Assembly: GCA_030180135.1 (NCBI GenBank) | Contig: CM058231.1 | Location: 34,661,034 to 34,725,033, forward strand | Length of the DNA stretch: 64,000 nt | Direction of reading: 5' to 3' | Origin: Orychophragmus violaceus | Lineage: Eukaryota; Streptophyta; Magnoliopsida; Brassicales; Brassicaceae | Shown: positions 46,968 through 59,100 of the stretch, piece by piece | Layout of the letters: each line of letters starts with the position of its first letter | Numbering within the stretch: position 1 is the stretch's first letter | Position numbers and translations under genes: made by a program | The notes under the pieces: model-generated | Seen by the model: the letters and a program-made list of their open reading frames with translations, nothing else | Told to the model about the DNA's origin: nothing | Database searches by the model: none

Positions 46968-48197
46968 TGATAGGCTCAAAGTTTATCCCTATTCTAAACT
47001 GCAAGTGAACAGCAATGTCAAAGTAGTATATAGGGTTATCGAATCCACAGGGACACTTGGTCTCAATAGATCAGAACAGTAGAGACTAATACTAGAAATA
47101 AGCAATGTGATTGAATTAAAAGCGGTGCGAGAAAGTAAATCAGTAGCAGAGATTAACGGTTGTGGAAGCAAGTAATTAAAAGCGTCAAGCCTAGGGTATT
47201 CTCAGGAAATCAGACAAGCAGACAGTTCATTCAGCAAGGATCTAATTAAGCACAGTTCTAGAACTCAAAACACAGATATAGAATTAACCAAATTCCTTTG
47301 CGATAATTCTCTAAGTCTAAGTGCAGCAAACCAAACTTTCATTTGCGAGAACTAACAGATTAAACTAGCATTAATCCCAAGTTTGATATGTTCACAATTA
47401 TCCTAAACCAAACTTCCGTTTGCGCAAAGTTTAATTGCCCAATTTAATTAGTTCAGATTCCTAAACCCCACTTCCGTGACGTATTTAGCAACCTAAGATC
47501 TAGATTCTAATTGATCAGGTTAGAACTAGCTTTAAGCACAATTAAATTGAAGAACATATATAGTTTGAATCCTTAACTGAATTTGAACAAGTCTAGCAAG
47601 TCATGAAATCCTATGTGAGAAACCCTAAACCTAACAAGGAATCTACTCAGACATAATCATTGAAACAGAAAATATCTTGAATAGAAAACCAAATATCATA
47701 AAACAAAGTAAAGATCTGGGGTTCAAAATCCTCTCTCTTTCGAGAGCAGGATCAGCCCCTAACTCTCTCTGAAATAAAATAAGACTTAATGAAAAGCGTA
47801 GCCTAAACAATGGCTTAAAAACCCTAATATATTGGTCTAAAGTCGGCTGGGGGCCTTTTTGCAAGTCTGGGAAGTTTCTGGGCAAAAACTGTAATTTCTC
47901 CAAAATGCAGATTTTTGGGCGCAGAACTGCGTCGACCTAGTGCAGAACTGCAACGATCGTTGCACTGCAACGACAGTTGCACAACTGCAACGACAGTTGC
48001 AAGGCGAAAACGCAGCCAGTGAACTCTGTGAGATCTCTAAATAGTGCAGAATTGCTCCAAATGCTCCCAAAACGTCCAATTAGGCTCCAGATGTCATTAA
48101 ACCTGTAAAACACCTGAAAAGACTCCAAAACATAGTAAAAGACTCGATAAATAACACATATACCATGGTTAAAATCCCTAAAATCCATGGTATATCA
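46968..48197 (-). repeat. 5' LTR of element G
   Basis: 1230 bases, near-identical to 43103-44332. It carries the same palindrome cluster at about 47949-48005. Confidence 0.93.
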
Positions 48198-48295
48198 TTC
48201 GACTTGCTCAGGTTCGATCGTTCATGTTCTTGTTTGATTGTTGACCGGTCAGCTCGACGGTCAGCGGAGAATGGGAAAGGGGCGTTACAGAAAGG

Positions 48296-48307
48296 TGGTA
48301 TCAGAGC
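48296..48307 (+). promoter_or_regulatory. Primer binding site (initiator tRNA-Met), element F
   Basis: TGGTATCAGAGC six bases after the LTR end at 48289. Confidence 0.8.
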
Positions 48308-48639
48308 ATGGTTCTGCATGGGTTTCGAAACATTTCATTTTTGACTGTTTTCCGTGTTTTATCGAGTCAAATGTGTCACACAAGCATCCATTAGGAAACC
48401 GAGCCGCGTCCGTTAAACCCGGGGTTGGGATGGGGAGTAGCATTTTTGTATTATTTGTACTAACTTATCTTTGAGTTGTGATTGCAGTCGTGCATCAGTG
48501 TGTCCTGGGTGGAGTGGAGGTGTGTGTGTGTGTGTGTGTGTGTGCGGTGTAGTTACAATTGAGCGTCATGAGTCGGCAGGGATCAGTCAGTCTCGCCACC
48601 AGCCGAGATGATAGAGCCGCCGCCAGCAATACCGGAGTA

Positions 48640-49080
48640 CAGGACATGCAACGGATGTGGAGTGTATGAGTTCATTTACATTGGTGTCCCCGAGCAGTAG
48701 ACCCGCGTCTTCGCGAGCCGTACCATCCAGTACCGGGACCCGATCACTGTCCGTTGTGTGGTCACAAGGGCCATGGAGCATTGATTTGTCCTATCGTCGG
48801 ATCAAGAGTGCGTGTACCCGATGGAGAGTCATACCGAGCACTAGTACCAGAAGATTATTGAGCGGGACCCAGCCGTAGAGATCCCGAGCCCAGTCAGCCG
48901 CCCGTTGTGCAGTACCGGTTGGTTCGTTGTCCAGACCCGAGCCAGTGAGGACTTATCAGTTGTGTGGAGGTTGTGATCATCAGGCCTTCACGTGTTATCG
49001 AGGATGCACTCAGAAGCTACTCCAGTTGTCAGGTTTGTGGCCGCGCAGGTCACGATGCTTATCTCTGTCCGATAGCTGAG
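48640..49080 (+). pseudogene. Decayed gag remnant with several zinc knuckles
   Basis: Zinc-knuckle motifs appear in different frames: CPLCGHKGHGALIC near 48747-48790 and CQVCGRAGHDAYLC near 49027-49070 are complete C-x2-C-x4-H-x4-C, and there are degenerate relatives near 48648 (TCNGCGVYEF) and 48960 (LCGGCDHQAFTC). Stops and frameshifts separate them. This is the only coding signal in element F. Confidence 0.6.
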
Positions 49081-49209
49081 CCACAGCATGTCGGAGGACC
49101 ATCTCGAGACACACACTCGCCATACCCTCCCGGCGCACCTGCCAGCGGATACTTCAGCAAGCCGTTTTGCCAGTGGTGTTGGGCATTTCGGTCTTGCTGG
49201 AGGCGTTAG

Positions 49210-50580
49210 GATAGGATAGTTGTAGTTAGGCCAGGTAAGTTGGGGGCACTAACTCTATTCTTGTCTTGTAGATAGATCGGCGGATAGGCGACTTTGCGTG
49301 TCGTCTTTGACTTTTCTGATGTATAGCGGCGTCGTATGGGTTTTTGGATATGATGATGGTCTTATGTGTGTACTCTGATCATAACCATGTACTGAAAACC
49401 TTATGATGTATGATGTATCATTTTATGTACGTGGTGGATGCAGAGTGTTCAGCTGATCGTTTTGAGTAGCATAGTAACTGTTTGCATGATTGAGATGATT
49501 CTGAAAGCGAACAGATTACTGTGTGAAACTAAATGTTGAGCGGAACTAACGACCGTTCATCATGACCTGAACCCGGACTGACGACGCATCCGACCGATCA
49601 TTAGATTGCGTGAATGTGTGTGTAGTGATTGCTTGTTTTTCTTTTCCTGTTGCTTGATTGATTGTTTGATTGATTAATTTGTTTGTGCGGTAGTTTGCGT
49701 AGTGTTAGCGTGCGTGGTTTTTGGATGGATTGATCGTTTTGGGTCTTAGAGACCCTTGGATTGTTGGTAGTTCGGAATTTGATTGGTGATTAGTAGCTTT
49801 CCTCGGTTTTATTAAGAAGGTAAAGTGTTAATTTTATTCTAGTTTTATTTCGGGTTTTGAGCTGATTTAAGAACGGTTGTGATTCAACCGTCGATTCGCG
49901 AGGGAACGAACTTATAGTATATTGTTACTTAATCATGAGTAACCGTCAGGTACGTGATTAAGTAACCATATTTCTATGGGAAAGTGATATCGGGGATAGA
50001 GCGGGATGAAACTAATTGTTCCAGTGAGTTGTTGTATTGAATGTAGGACGGAATGGCGACGCGATGTGAATCCGAGACCGAACCCGAACCCGAAAGCGTG
50101 ATGAAGTGTCAAGACATCGTAAGACAAGGGGACCGGGCCGTGAAGCAGTGATGGGTGTTGTCAGGGGAAAGTTTATCAACTTAACAAGTAGCCGACAGAA
50201 AGAAGCCGAGAAGTATGATGAGTTAGCAAAGAGTTTGGGAAATAAGGATCGGTGTTGTTGTGGGAAGCAGTCAGAGGGAAGCCGATGATCAGATTATTGA
50301 AGAGTGTCCCAGAAAAAAAGAAAGAAAATCGTGATCCGCATGATGTGGAGGTCGAGGCAAAGTGGGGAAGCCGAAGTGAGAAGCAGAGCAGAGGAGGCAA
50401 CTAGAGTTAAGTTGAGGATCAAGACCGATGAAGTCAGTTAAGAGTGAAGCGGATTTGGGTATCAGTGGTATTCAGCAGTGTTCGAGTGTCGAAGTATCGG
50501 AATAGAGCGATGGAGCAACTTGCAGGGTTCGGAACCGATTTGAAGTCTGTTAGTGACGGAGAATTCGGGGACGAATTCCT
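49210..50580 (+). other. Non-coding interior of element F
   Basis: GT-rich then GA-rich sequence without a supported gene. Short frames carry no domain. It ends at the polypurine tract. Confidence 0.5.
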
Positions 50581-50595
50581 GTAAGTGGAGAAGAA

Positions 50596-53500
50596 TGTGA
50601 TAACCCGTATCCAAAATACGGTCAACAGGCAGCAGAAAGTCAACCAGGGGTAAAATTGTCATTTTACCAATGTCGGGGGTAAAATGGTAATTTTACCAAA
50701 AGTCGAGACGGAAGCCGAGACGGGCCGATTATTCTTATATTTTAATATAAAGAATGTTCACAAGACCAGAGTTGGAGAAATCAGAGCAGAAACGCGCTCT
50801 ACGGCTTGTCGGGATGGAAACCGACAAAACCGAAGAAACTTCAAAAATTCATAACCGGAGCTACGGGTGTCCAAACGGAGTGATTCAAAATGCTAAATTC
50901 ATCAAATAGCATGGAGAATCTGATTATGGAAGGTTGAGGATTTATGGGATCGTTTAGAGAGTTTTAAAAATATTAAATGCGAAACCGGCTAAACGGAAGC
51001 ATCGGGATAGTCGAGAATAAGAAGTTGCTGATTGGTTGGAGGATGAACGTGGCTAAGAGAGAGACAGCAATAAGATTCACTGAATTTAGAGGCTTGTGTG
51101 TCGTGGCAAGAGGAGAAGAAAAAAAGAAATGGATTCATGAACCTTATTTGCTGACATGAAGGAAGAAGAGACCAAATCCAATGAATCTCATTTTACAACA
51201 CATGGTGAATTGTATTCACCCCTCTTTTGGATTGTGGTATCATGGCAACATCAGATGGAGGGGAGGCCAACTGTTGGCATATCATTTTGTAGCACAAGGT
51301 GAAGTGTATTTCTCCACATTATGAGCTTGGTGTCGTGGCTTTTGGAGGAGGCAAGGAGGTGACATTTGTCACACATCAAGACACCAATGGTTACTATAAA
51401 AAGAGGCTCCATCCCCCTTCATTTTCATCACAACAAAAAAACACAAAGAGAAGGAGAGAGGAGGAGAAGAAAAGCGTGAGAAGAAAGAAGGAAGAAGAAG
51501 AAGAAGAAGGAGGAAGAGAAGAAGAAGAAGAAGAAGAAGAAGAAGAATAAGGAGGAGGAGAGGAGAAGAAAGAAGAAGTCGGGGGAGGAGAGAAGAAGAA
51601 AGAGAAGAAGGAGAGAGAGAAGAAGTGTGGAGAAGGAGAGAAGAAGAAGAAGAAGAAGAAGAAGAAGAATAAGGAGGAGGAGAGGAGAAGAAAGAAGAAG
51701 TCGGGGGAGGAGAGAAGAAGAAAGAGAAGAAGGAGAGAGAGAAGAAGCGTGGAGAAGGAGAGAAGAAGCATGAAGAAGAAGTAAGGAGAGAGAAGCGTGA
51801 GATAAGGAGAAGAAGAAGAAGAAGAAGAGAGAAGAAGAAGGAGCGTGAAGAGGAGGGAGAGAAGAAGAAGAAGAGGGAAGCGTGAGGGAGAAGAAAGGAG
51901 AAGAAGAAGAAGAGGTGAAGCGTGAGGAAGAAGGAAGAAGAAGAAGAAGAAGAAGAAAGAAGAGGAGGAGAAGAAGAACCCGGAGGAGGAAGATGAAGAA
52001 GAAGAAGTGAAGCGTGAGGAGAAGAAGACCGGGGAGAGAGAAGAGGCGTGGAGGAAGAGAGAAGAAGATGAAGCTTGAGGAGAGAAGAAGAAGAAAAAGA
52101 AGAGAGAAGAAGAGCGTGAGGAGGAAGAGAAAGAGAGAGAGAGAGAGAAGAAGTGTGAAGAAGAGGAGAGAGAAGAAGAGGGAAAGAGAGAGAAGCGTGA
52201 GATGAGGAGGAGAGAAGAAGAAGAAGAAGACCGGAGAAAAGAGAAAGAAGAGAGAGAAAGAGGAGAGAGAAATTAGAGAGACGTGAAGATGAAGAAGAGA
52301 GAGAGAAGGAGGCGTGAAGGAGAGAGAAGATGGTCCGGAAGCTTGGTTAGAATTATTTGGTCAACGGTCAGGACGTTCGGGAAGCTTCGGGGTTTGAGTT
52401 CGTGCATTCGGGAGGTTCGGGTTCCAGTTCAGGGGTCTCGGGATTCATACCGTGTCAGAGCCGCCATTACCGCGCCTATCTCACTGTGAGTCGGCTCACA
52501 AACTCGTAGATTCATATAGACCATAAATTGATAAACCGTAGTACTAGGATTGCATACCCGTAAATTAACCTGATTAGTAATTAATAATTAATTGGAAGTT
52601 TAATGTTAAACCGGTTAAGATCGGATAAGCATGTTAGGGTTTAAAGAATTAAAAGGTTAATTGGTTGTGTGCCGCTAGGTTGTTAGTAATGATTGTGTGA
52701 TGCATTCATATAGACCCATTTGATTAGGACCGTATATGCATCTATATAATGTATAAGAATGATAATTAATGAATCTATATACGGGAATTAAGACGGCCTT
52801 AAAATACGAGTTAACCTGAACAAACGTATATAATAAAGTATCGGGATCAGGTTTTAAGTTAATAGCGAGAATGGGTAATGAATCAATAAATTTAATAATG
52901 AGACGTCGGGGAGTTAGTAAGTTACTAACTCTAAACCGACGGATCGAGGAGTTGTTAAAAGAGATCTAGAACGGGTTAAATAAGGAAAGTGGTATGTGTG
53001 GTGAGCCGTCTACGGGTTAGCAACCCGCTAACCCAAGGTAGCGGATAAGAATGAACTAAAAGACTTAGAAACCCTAATAGGCCTGCTTGTGTTATGATTG
53101 TTGTAATTGTTGTGATTGATTGTGATTGCGTGTTTGATTGTTGTGATTGTTTTGTTGTGTTGAGCTTTGTGTGCAGGCTTGTTAGATTGCTCGGTGTTGG
53201 GCCGAGCAATCATTGTGGACACTTACTCTGGTCACGGGACCGGGTAAGTTAGTGGTGCTGACTAGGTATCTTACCTAGTCAGAGCGGTGGTGTTGGTAGT
53301 ATAGTGGCTTGCGGAATGGTTGGGGATTTGTTGTTGTTATTATTGTTGTTAATTGCGTGATCTGTGCTAGAGTCCCAGCGAGTATGCGTGTTTACATTTC
53401 TGCACTAGGACTCTAGGGTGCGTTAGATTCCGCAAGCCTAGGTTTTGTTTACGTTCCGGTACTTCCGACCCGATTGGATCCTCGGGTTTTGCCTAATCGG

Positions 53501-54513
53501 ATCATGGCGATTCCGGTTATGGTGTTAACCTACTGGGTGACGCCGGTAGGTGTGCGATTCGGAGAATACGGGGTCATGTCCTAGGGCCGGATCGCATGGA
53601 AACTCAGGTTACCTGGGGTAACAGGAGTCACCGCGTATCGATGGACAGAGAATGGTGTCCTAGCCGTGGGGACCTTGTGTACACGGTTAGGAGTCGTGGG
53701 TTAGTTACCATGTAGGTAACGATGTAGACCCGTGGAAGTTACCGAGATCGTAGGGCCCAATGTTGTTTTGTTATTTCTCTTGGTGCGCGATAGATAGATC
53801 GAGTCCAATCGAGGACATGTGCCGCAGTGCCTTCGATTTCCCTTAATTCTCCTTATCTTTGGCATTGATTGTGTGTTGTGGGTTTATCACGACGTGGTAG
53901 TGCGTGATCGACTATTTATTTCGGTTAATTGTTATTTTGGGTTTTGGGGCGGGAATCTGTAGACTCTAGAAAGATTAGAAGCCGTTAGTGGGGAGCCAAT
54001 TCACTGGGTGATCTTAGATCGCTCATTATACTCTTTTGTGTTTTTCAGGTTTAGGTAGCGACAGACGCGGGAGGTCCTCGGTGTGGTTTCGGGTTGCTTG
54101 TGACGGGATTTGATTCGTGGGTTTTTGGGTGTTTTATCGGTTCGGCGTTATTATTATTTCGTGTATTGATTTCTTTGTATATTTGACTTGACGATTGTTT
54201 GTGGAATTCTATTAAACGTTGTACTCAACGTTGATTACTCAGAAATGAAATTGTTTCCCTGATATGAGGTTTTAGTCCGAACCGACACAACTCATCGAAG
54301 TAGTGCAGGTGGTACCGCTTGTGCTATGGATATGAGGATAGCGGAGTCGAGTATAGATTGGTGCGAGCCTTTGTCTCAAACCGAACTATCTTTGGCTTCG
54401 TCCTGTGGCGAACTTTTCCCGTTCGACTTGCTCGGGTTCGATCGGTCATGTTCTTGTTTGATTGTTGACCGGTCAGCTCGACGGTCAGCGGAGAATGGGA
54501 AAGGGGCGTTACA
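50596..54513 (+). repeat. Right LTR of F
   Basis: 3918 bases. Matches the left LTR closely (scattered single changes). Its purine tract (about 51450-52290) is longer because a block of about 100 bases is repeated around 51545-51750. TATA box at 51395-51403. Confidence 0.92.
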
Positions 54514-54640
54514 CACTGAACCCTAATTTCTTCCTCTTTCTTCGTTCGACGACGTTGAAGAAGGAGATATTAACTCTTTTTGTTTTATGTGGTTAGTCTA
54601 GGTAAAACGGTGTCGTCTAGCAATCACGTTCCAACAGGGA

Positions 54641-54841
54641 GTCCAACGTGGCGGAGGAGTCAGCATCCGTTAAGGTTGACTAACGGATGTCTCGGTCAAA
54701 GCATTTATTGGCCACGAAATGATTATTCGTGTATGAGAATTCAAATATTCAGGAGTCTGGGTATTCATTGGCACATCAAAATTATTTGGGTACTAAACGG
54801 TACCAGTTCATAATGTGTGGGCAGGAATTGGCCGTTTTCCC
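54641..54841 (-). repeat. Right terminal inverted repeat of the MULE
   Basis: Inverted match of 36143-36343. 54519-54640 is MULE sequence upstream of the GRF gene, cut off from it by element F. Confidence 0.92.
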
Positions 54842-54851
54842 CGTCTTCTTC

Positions 54852-56169
54852 GGTGGTTGAGTAACTTGAGTTCAGTGGTTTTGGTTGTGGTTGACATTGC
54901 ATTTTGTAGGAGTGCTTTTCCTAATCTTGGAAGCAACGACTTTTCAATATCATTTCAAATCTCTATCTTTAAACAGAATCTTTCGGCTCGTTTTGAAGGA
55001 TTTGAAACCTCATATTTTTTTTAGCATTTTGCCAGAGGAAGTTATTTGGTAAAACCAGTGTCTCTCCTTCTCTTTTAGAATTGGTTTTAGCTGTTAACTT
55101 GTGGCTCTCAAAGCAATATAATGAATTTAAGTTTGTTTACAGTTTTAACAATGTCCAGAGTTTTAACAATGTCCAGGTTTGATGCATCTATCTTTCTTAT
55201 CCTTATGATAGCGTTGCTTATTTCTATCCCATAACATAAATCTAGATTCTTATGATTTTCATGCTCGTTTTCATAATGTCTTGTTGTCTGACTGTTTAAC
55301 ATTACAATCTCATTAATATATATATATTACTTGTCGGGAATTTTTTTTTTTTTTTTTTTAGTTTTTAATATATTTTTTGGATTGCTGTTAGTTTTAATTG
55401 TGTTTTTTTTTTTTCTGGGGATGTTTTCCTATTTGCCGGCTTATGGTTTTAATGATATGTTTTATTCGCTAACTCAAATATTTCGAGAGTTCATGTAATT
55501 CATTGATTTTATTTTCAAACAGTCTCTATCTTATCGGTTTATTTTACGATAAATGAAATATTATAGTGAAAAAAATAAAATAAAAAATGATACCATTCTT
55601 ATTCAAACCGACTGTAGCAAAATATTAATAAACAAAAATTTAACGAGAATCAGAGGCTCTTTTTTAGCAAAGTAAATAAAATTACGGGGCAAATATCAAA
55701 TTGATACAAAATTGTTAACTAAAATTTTACGATTACGTCCTTAAGCCCTCCACCTGAGAGACGCGCCTTCTCTCTCCTCTCCGCCATTGTTCGTTCCCTC
55801 TCGACGGTCAAGCCATATCCACCCGTACTACATCCTCAATCGGAACTTTGCATCAAATCGAATCTCTGCTTCCCATATCTGGCTTTTCTTCTCGTTTCTT
55901 CCTCTCTTACAGCAGTTTTTGCTTTCGATTTCTAGGGTTTCGCGGTTCAGATCACAAGTACTGCTTCAATTCAGGCGATTCGATCACGAGTAGCTGGTTG
56001 TTCTTGTTCCGGTGACATCTCGAGATCTATTTGTCTCTTTGAACACGGTTAGTCACTTGGATGTTTATTTTCTATTTCACCGAATAGCAGATTTGGGAGT
56101 CCGTTTGAAAAAGGATTTTGGGTTTTTTTTTACCCTTGTGTCACTGAAGTTAAGCTTGGAACTGTCTGT
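54852..56169 (+). promoter_or_regulatory. Promoter and 5' UTR region of CDKG2
   Basis: AT-rich upstream DNA with T-runs near 55341 and 55407, then a CT-rich segment from about 55740 that looks like the 5' UTR start. Several short upstream frames occur, for example an 8-codon one from the ATG at 56061, unless an intron removes them. The MULE sits at the left edge of this interval. Confidence 0.5.
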
Positions 56170-59100
56170 ATGGCCGCTGGGAGGAATATTAGATATCCTG
56201 ATCATGAACTGAGTTGCCAAGAATCGAATTCTAGATTTTTAAGGCGTGATAGTGCTTACTTAAATGAGAATTATGACCCTGCGAGGAACGGTGCTCTTGA
56301 TAATGAAACGAGACGGGTTCGTAATTTAAGACACGGGGATAGCGGTAAAGATAGAGATAGGATTAAGTCCGGAGCTAGACAGAGAGATATTCAAGAGAGA
56401 GATATGGTTAACTGTGGGTATAGGTCATTGAAGAGCAATCCAGATAGTAGGGAAGCCTTTGTTGATCGTGGTCCCAAAAGATGCGGGTTTTCAGGTAGGT
56501 CAGTGGATAGGGAACCAGGTGAGCTCTCTAGTGAGAGTGGGTATGATGATTTAGTCGAGTCTGAATCAGTGGTGAAAGATAATGGAGCTGTGAAGCAGGT
56601 AGAAAATAGACTTCAAATCCCTGTAGAAAAGAAGAGAAAGTTTTCACCGATAGTTTGGGACAGAGATGAACACGAAAGAGGTTCTTTGAGAAGAAATGAA
56701 AAACCTGTGGAGGTCACTCCTCTTCCTCCCCCACCACCCCTAGTTATGAGGTCAAGCCAGTCACCTAGTGTCAGTTGTGTTGGCAACTCTCGTTTTCCGC
56801 CTACACAGAGTAACATGCATGAAGATCCGGCACAAGTTGGTGTTCTTGAGGTTTCTGTTCCTACTCTGTCATCTCCGGTAGAGATATCTCCTTTGTGTGT
56901 GGTGGAACAATCGTCAAATGCTGGGCAGGATGGCAAACAAGAGGATGCAACACACTTGGAAGATGAGGAAAACATGCCAACAAGGCATATATCATTCTCT
57001 AGGTGGGCTGCTGGTAATAGTTCTCCAACTGACGAGGGTGAAATAATAGAGGTGGAAATAAATAAAAGGAGGAAGAAACCACTTCCCGAGGAATTCTTTC
57101 AGGGGAGACTGCGCAATAAGTCTTTAATGCCTGAGGTCGGGGAGTTTGTGAGGGAAGGTTATAGATCATCTGATTCCGATGAATGGAGGCACCATTCTTT
57201 GCCAGGAAGCAGAGATGATTTTGAGGAGGGAGATGCTGTTAAGGGTGACAATATGGAAATAGATGATGAGGAACGCAGAAGAGGAAATACTAGTGACAGC
57301 CTGATTGAAACAGATTCTGATGACGAATATGTTCGGCACGAGACACCTGAACCTGCTGGTACTCCACTGAGAAGTATAAACATGCTCCAGGGTTGTAGAA
57401 GTGTTGATGAGTTTGAGAGATTAAATAAGATAGATGAAGGTACTTATGGTGTTGTTTATAGAGCGAAGGATAAGAAGACGGGTGAAATTGTGGCATTGAA
57501 GAAGGTGAAGATGGAAAAAGAAAGAGAAGGTTTTCCGTTGACTGCTCTTAGGGAAATTAACATACTTCTTTCTTTTCATCACCCATCAATAGTGGATGTT
57601 AAAGAGGTGGTTGTGGGTAGTAGTCTTGATAGCATTTTTATGGTGATGGAATATATGGAACATGATCTTAAAGCTTTGATGGAGACAATGAAGCAGCGTT
57701 TCAGTCAAAGTGAAGTTAAATGCTTAATGCTTCAACTTTTAGAGGGCGTCAAGTATCTTCATGACAATTGGGTGCTTCATCGAGATTTGAAAACATCTAA
57801 CCTGCTTTTAAACAATCGGGGTGAGTTGAAGATATGTGACTTTGGTTTGGCTCGACAATATGGCAGCCCGCTGAAGCCGTATACTCATCTGGTTGTAACG
57901 CTTTGGTACAGGTAAAGCCCGTTTACTCTTTTCTAGTTAAAACAAAAATGGTGGTTTCTTGATTTTGTTAAAACAAAAATGGTGGTTTCTTGGTACAGGT
58001 AAAGCCCGTTTACTCTTTTCTAGTTAAAACAAAAATGGCGGTTTCTTGATTTTGTAATTTAGTTCCAGTAGACTTTCCTGTAATTTTTGGCCATCATTAG
58101 TATAAGTGTATAACCTCAGGAGAGTGTTGAGGTTGACTTGAATCCTTATGTTTCCACTTTGAGTATAGTTTCATCATATGCCATATTAGCTGTTGAATGC
58201 TAACGTTTTACGGTATTTGATTGGACATCACTTAGAATGGCACATTAGGAAATATTTGTTCTTCAACTTTCTTTTCTTGTTTTGTTCCTTTTGTTTACTC
58301 TTTCTTGCTTTTAGCAATAATCACTTCCTCCAGGACCAAGCCCAATGACTGCATTTGTTTTCCCAGGGCACCTGAACTTCTATTGGGAGCGAAACAATAT
58401 TCTACAGCCATTGACATGTGGTCACTGGGCTGTATCATGGCAGAATTATTATCAAAGGCGCCATTATTCAATGGTAAAACTGAGTTTGATCAACTTGACA
58501 AGGTATTTTAAACATAGGTTTGACGTGGATTTCCAGCCATCCTGGGAGCACATTCAGCTTATAAATAACTGTTTCTTTTAATTTACAGATTTTCAGAATC
58601 CTTGGTACTCCCAATGAATCAATTTGGCCTGGATTCTCCAAGCTGCCTGGAGTCAAGGTCAACTTTGTCAAGCATCAGTAAGTGTTTGTAATATTTAGCT
58701 GTTTTGCAAGCGTAACCTAAGTATAAATTTGCTGAAACTCTCTAATATTGTTCTTAGGCTTTCTAGCTTTAGGTGATGTGTTCTGGCATTCTGGCTCATC
58801 AGTGATTTTTTATTTTTTATTTTAAATTTGTTGTTTTCTGGCTTTTCATAGTTGTTTTGTCGTTCTTCTTACCACTGGCTTGTTATTTCAGGTATAACCT
58901 ATTACGTAAGAAATTTCCAGCCACTTCATTTACTGGTTCACCAGTTCTGTCCGACGCTGGGTTTGACTTACTGAACAAACTCATGACATACGATCCTGAG
59001 AGGGTAACAGAATATATATGATGTAAATTGCTCATCCAGTATGCACCTTGATTGTTTCTTGACTTTTGAATCTGTGGGGCTTCGTTTATAGAGAATAACA

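Larger units (their letters stand above)
43103..48197 (-). mobile_element. Gag-only Athila-like Gypsy element G
   Basis: 5095 bases inserted in the left LTR of F with TSD TTCGA (43098-43102 and 48198-48202). LTRs are 43103-44332 and 46968-48197, both 1230 bases, with about six differences by eye, so it is young. The tRNA-Asp primer site and polypurine tract place its 5' LTR on the right. There is one gag-like frame and no pol. Confidence 0.93.
39396..48289 (+). repeat. Left LTR of F, split by element G
   Basis: Parts 39396-43102 and 48203-48289 (with one TSD copy) match the right LTR. LTR ends are TGTGATAACCC and GGGGCGTTACA. It contains a TATA box, the purine tract and a T-rich/GT-rich 3' half with no coding sequence. 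Confidence 0.9.
39396..54513 (+). mobile_element. Non-autonomous Gypsy-like element F with giant LTRs
   Basis: LTRs 39396-48289 (about 3.79 kb after removing element G) and 50596-54513 (3918 bases), TSD CACTG at 39391-39395 and 54514-54518, initiator-Met primer site 48296-48307, polypurine tract GTAAGTGGAGAAGAA at 50581-50595. The interior is only 2.3 kb and has no pol. Remnants of a zinc-knuckle protein are the only coding signal. Large-retrotransposon-derivative (LARD)-like. Confidence 0.9.
36143..54841 (+). mobile_element. Two-gene Mutator-like element (MULE), split by Gypsy F
   Basis: Terminal inverted repeats of 201 bases (36143-36343 and 54641-54841, about five mismatches by eye) start GGGAAAACGGCC. 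The 10 bp TSD CGTCTTCTTC is at 36133-36142 and 54842-54851. Own sequence is about 3.6 kb; the remainder is element F and its nested element. It encodes a mudrA-type transposase (+) and a GRF zinc-finger protein (-), convergent. The right end lies about 1.3 kb upstream of the CDKG2 start codon. Confidence 0.93.

Noticed and set aside
51299..52205. Same charged and Phe/Ser-rich frames in the right LTR
   Set aside because: Copy of the LTR tract, not genes.
56613..56975. Minus-strand frame of 120 residues
   Set aside because: Shadow of CDKG2 exon 1.
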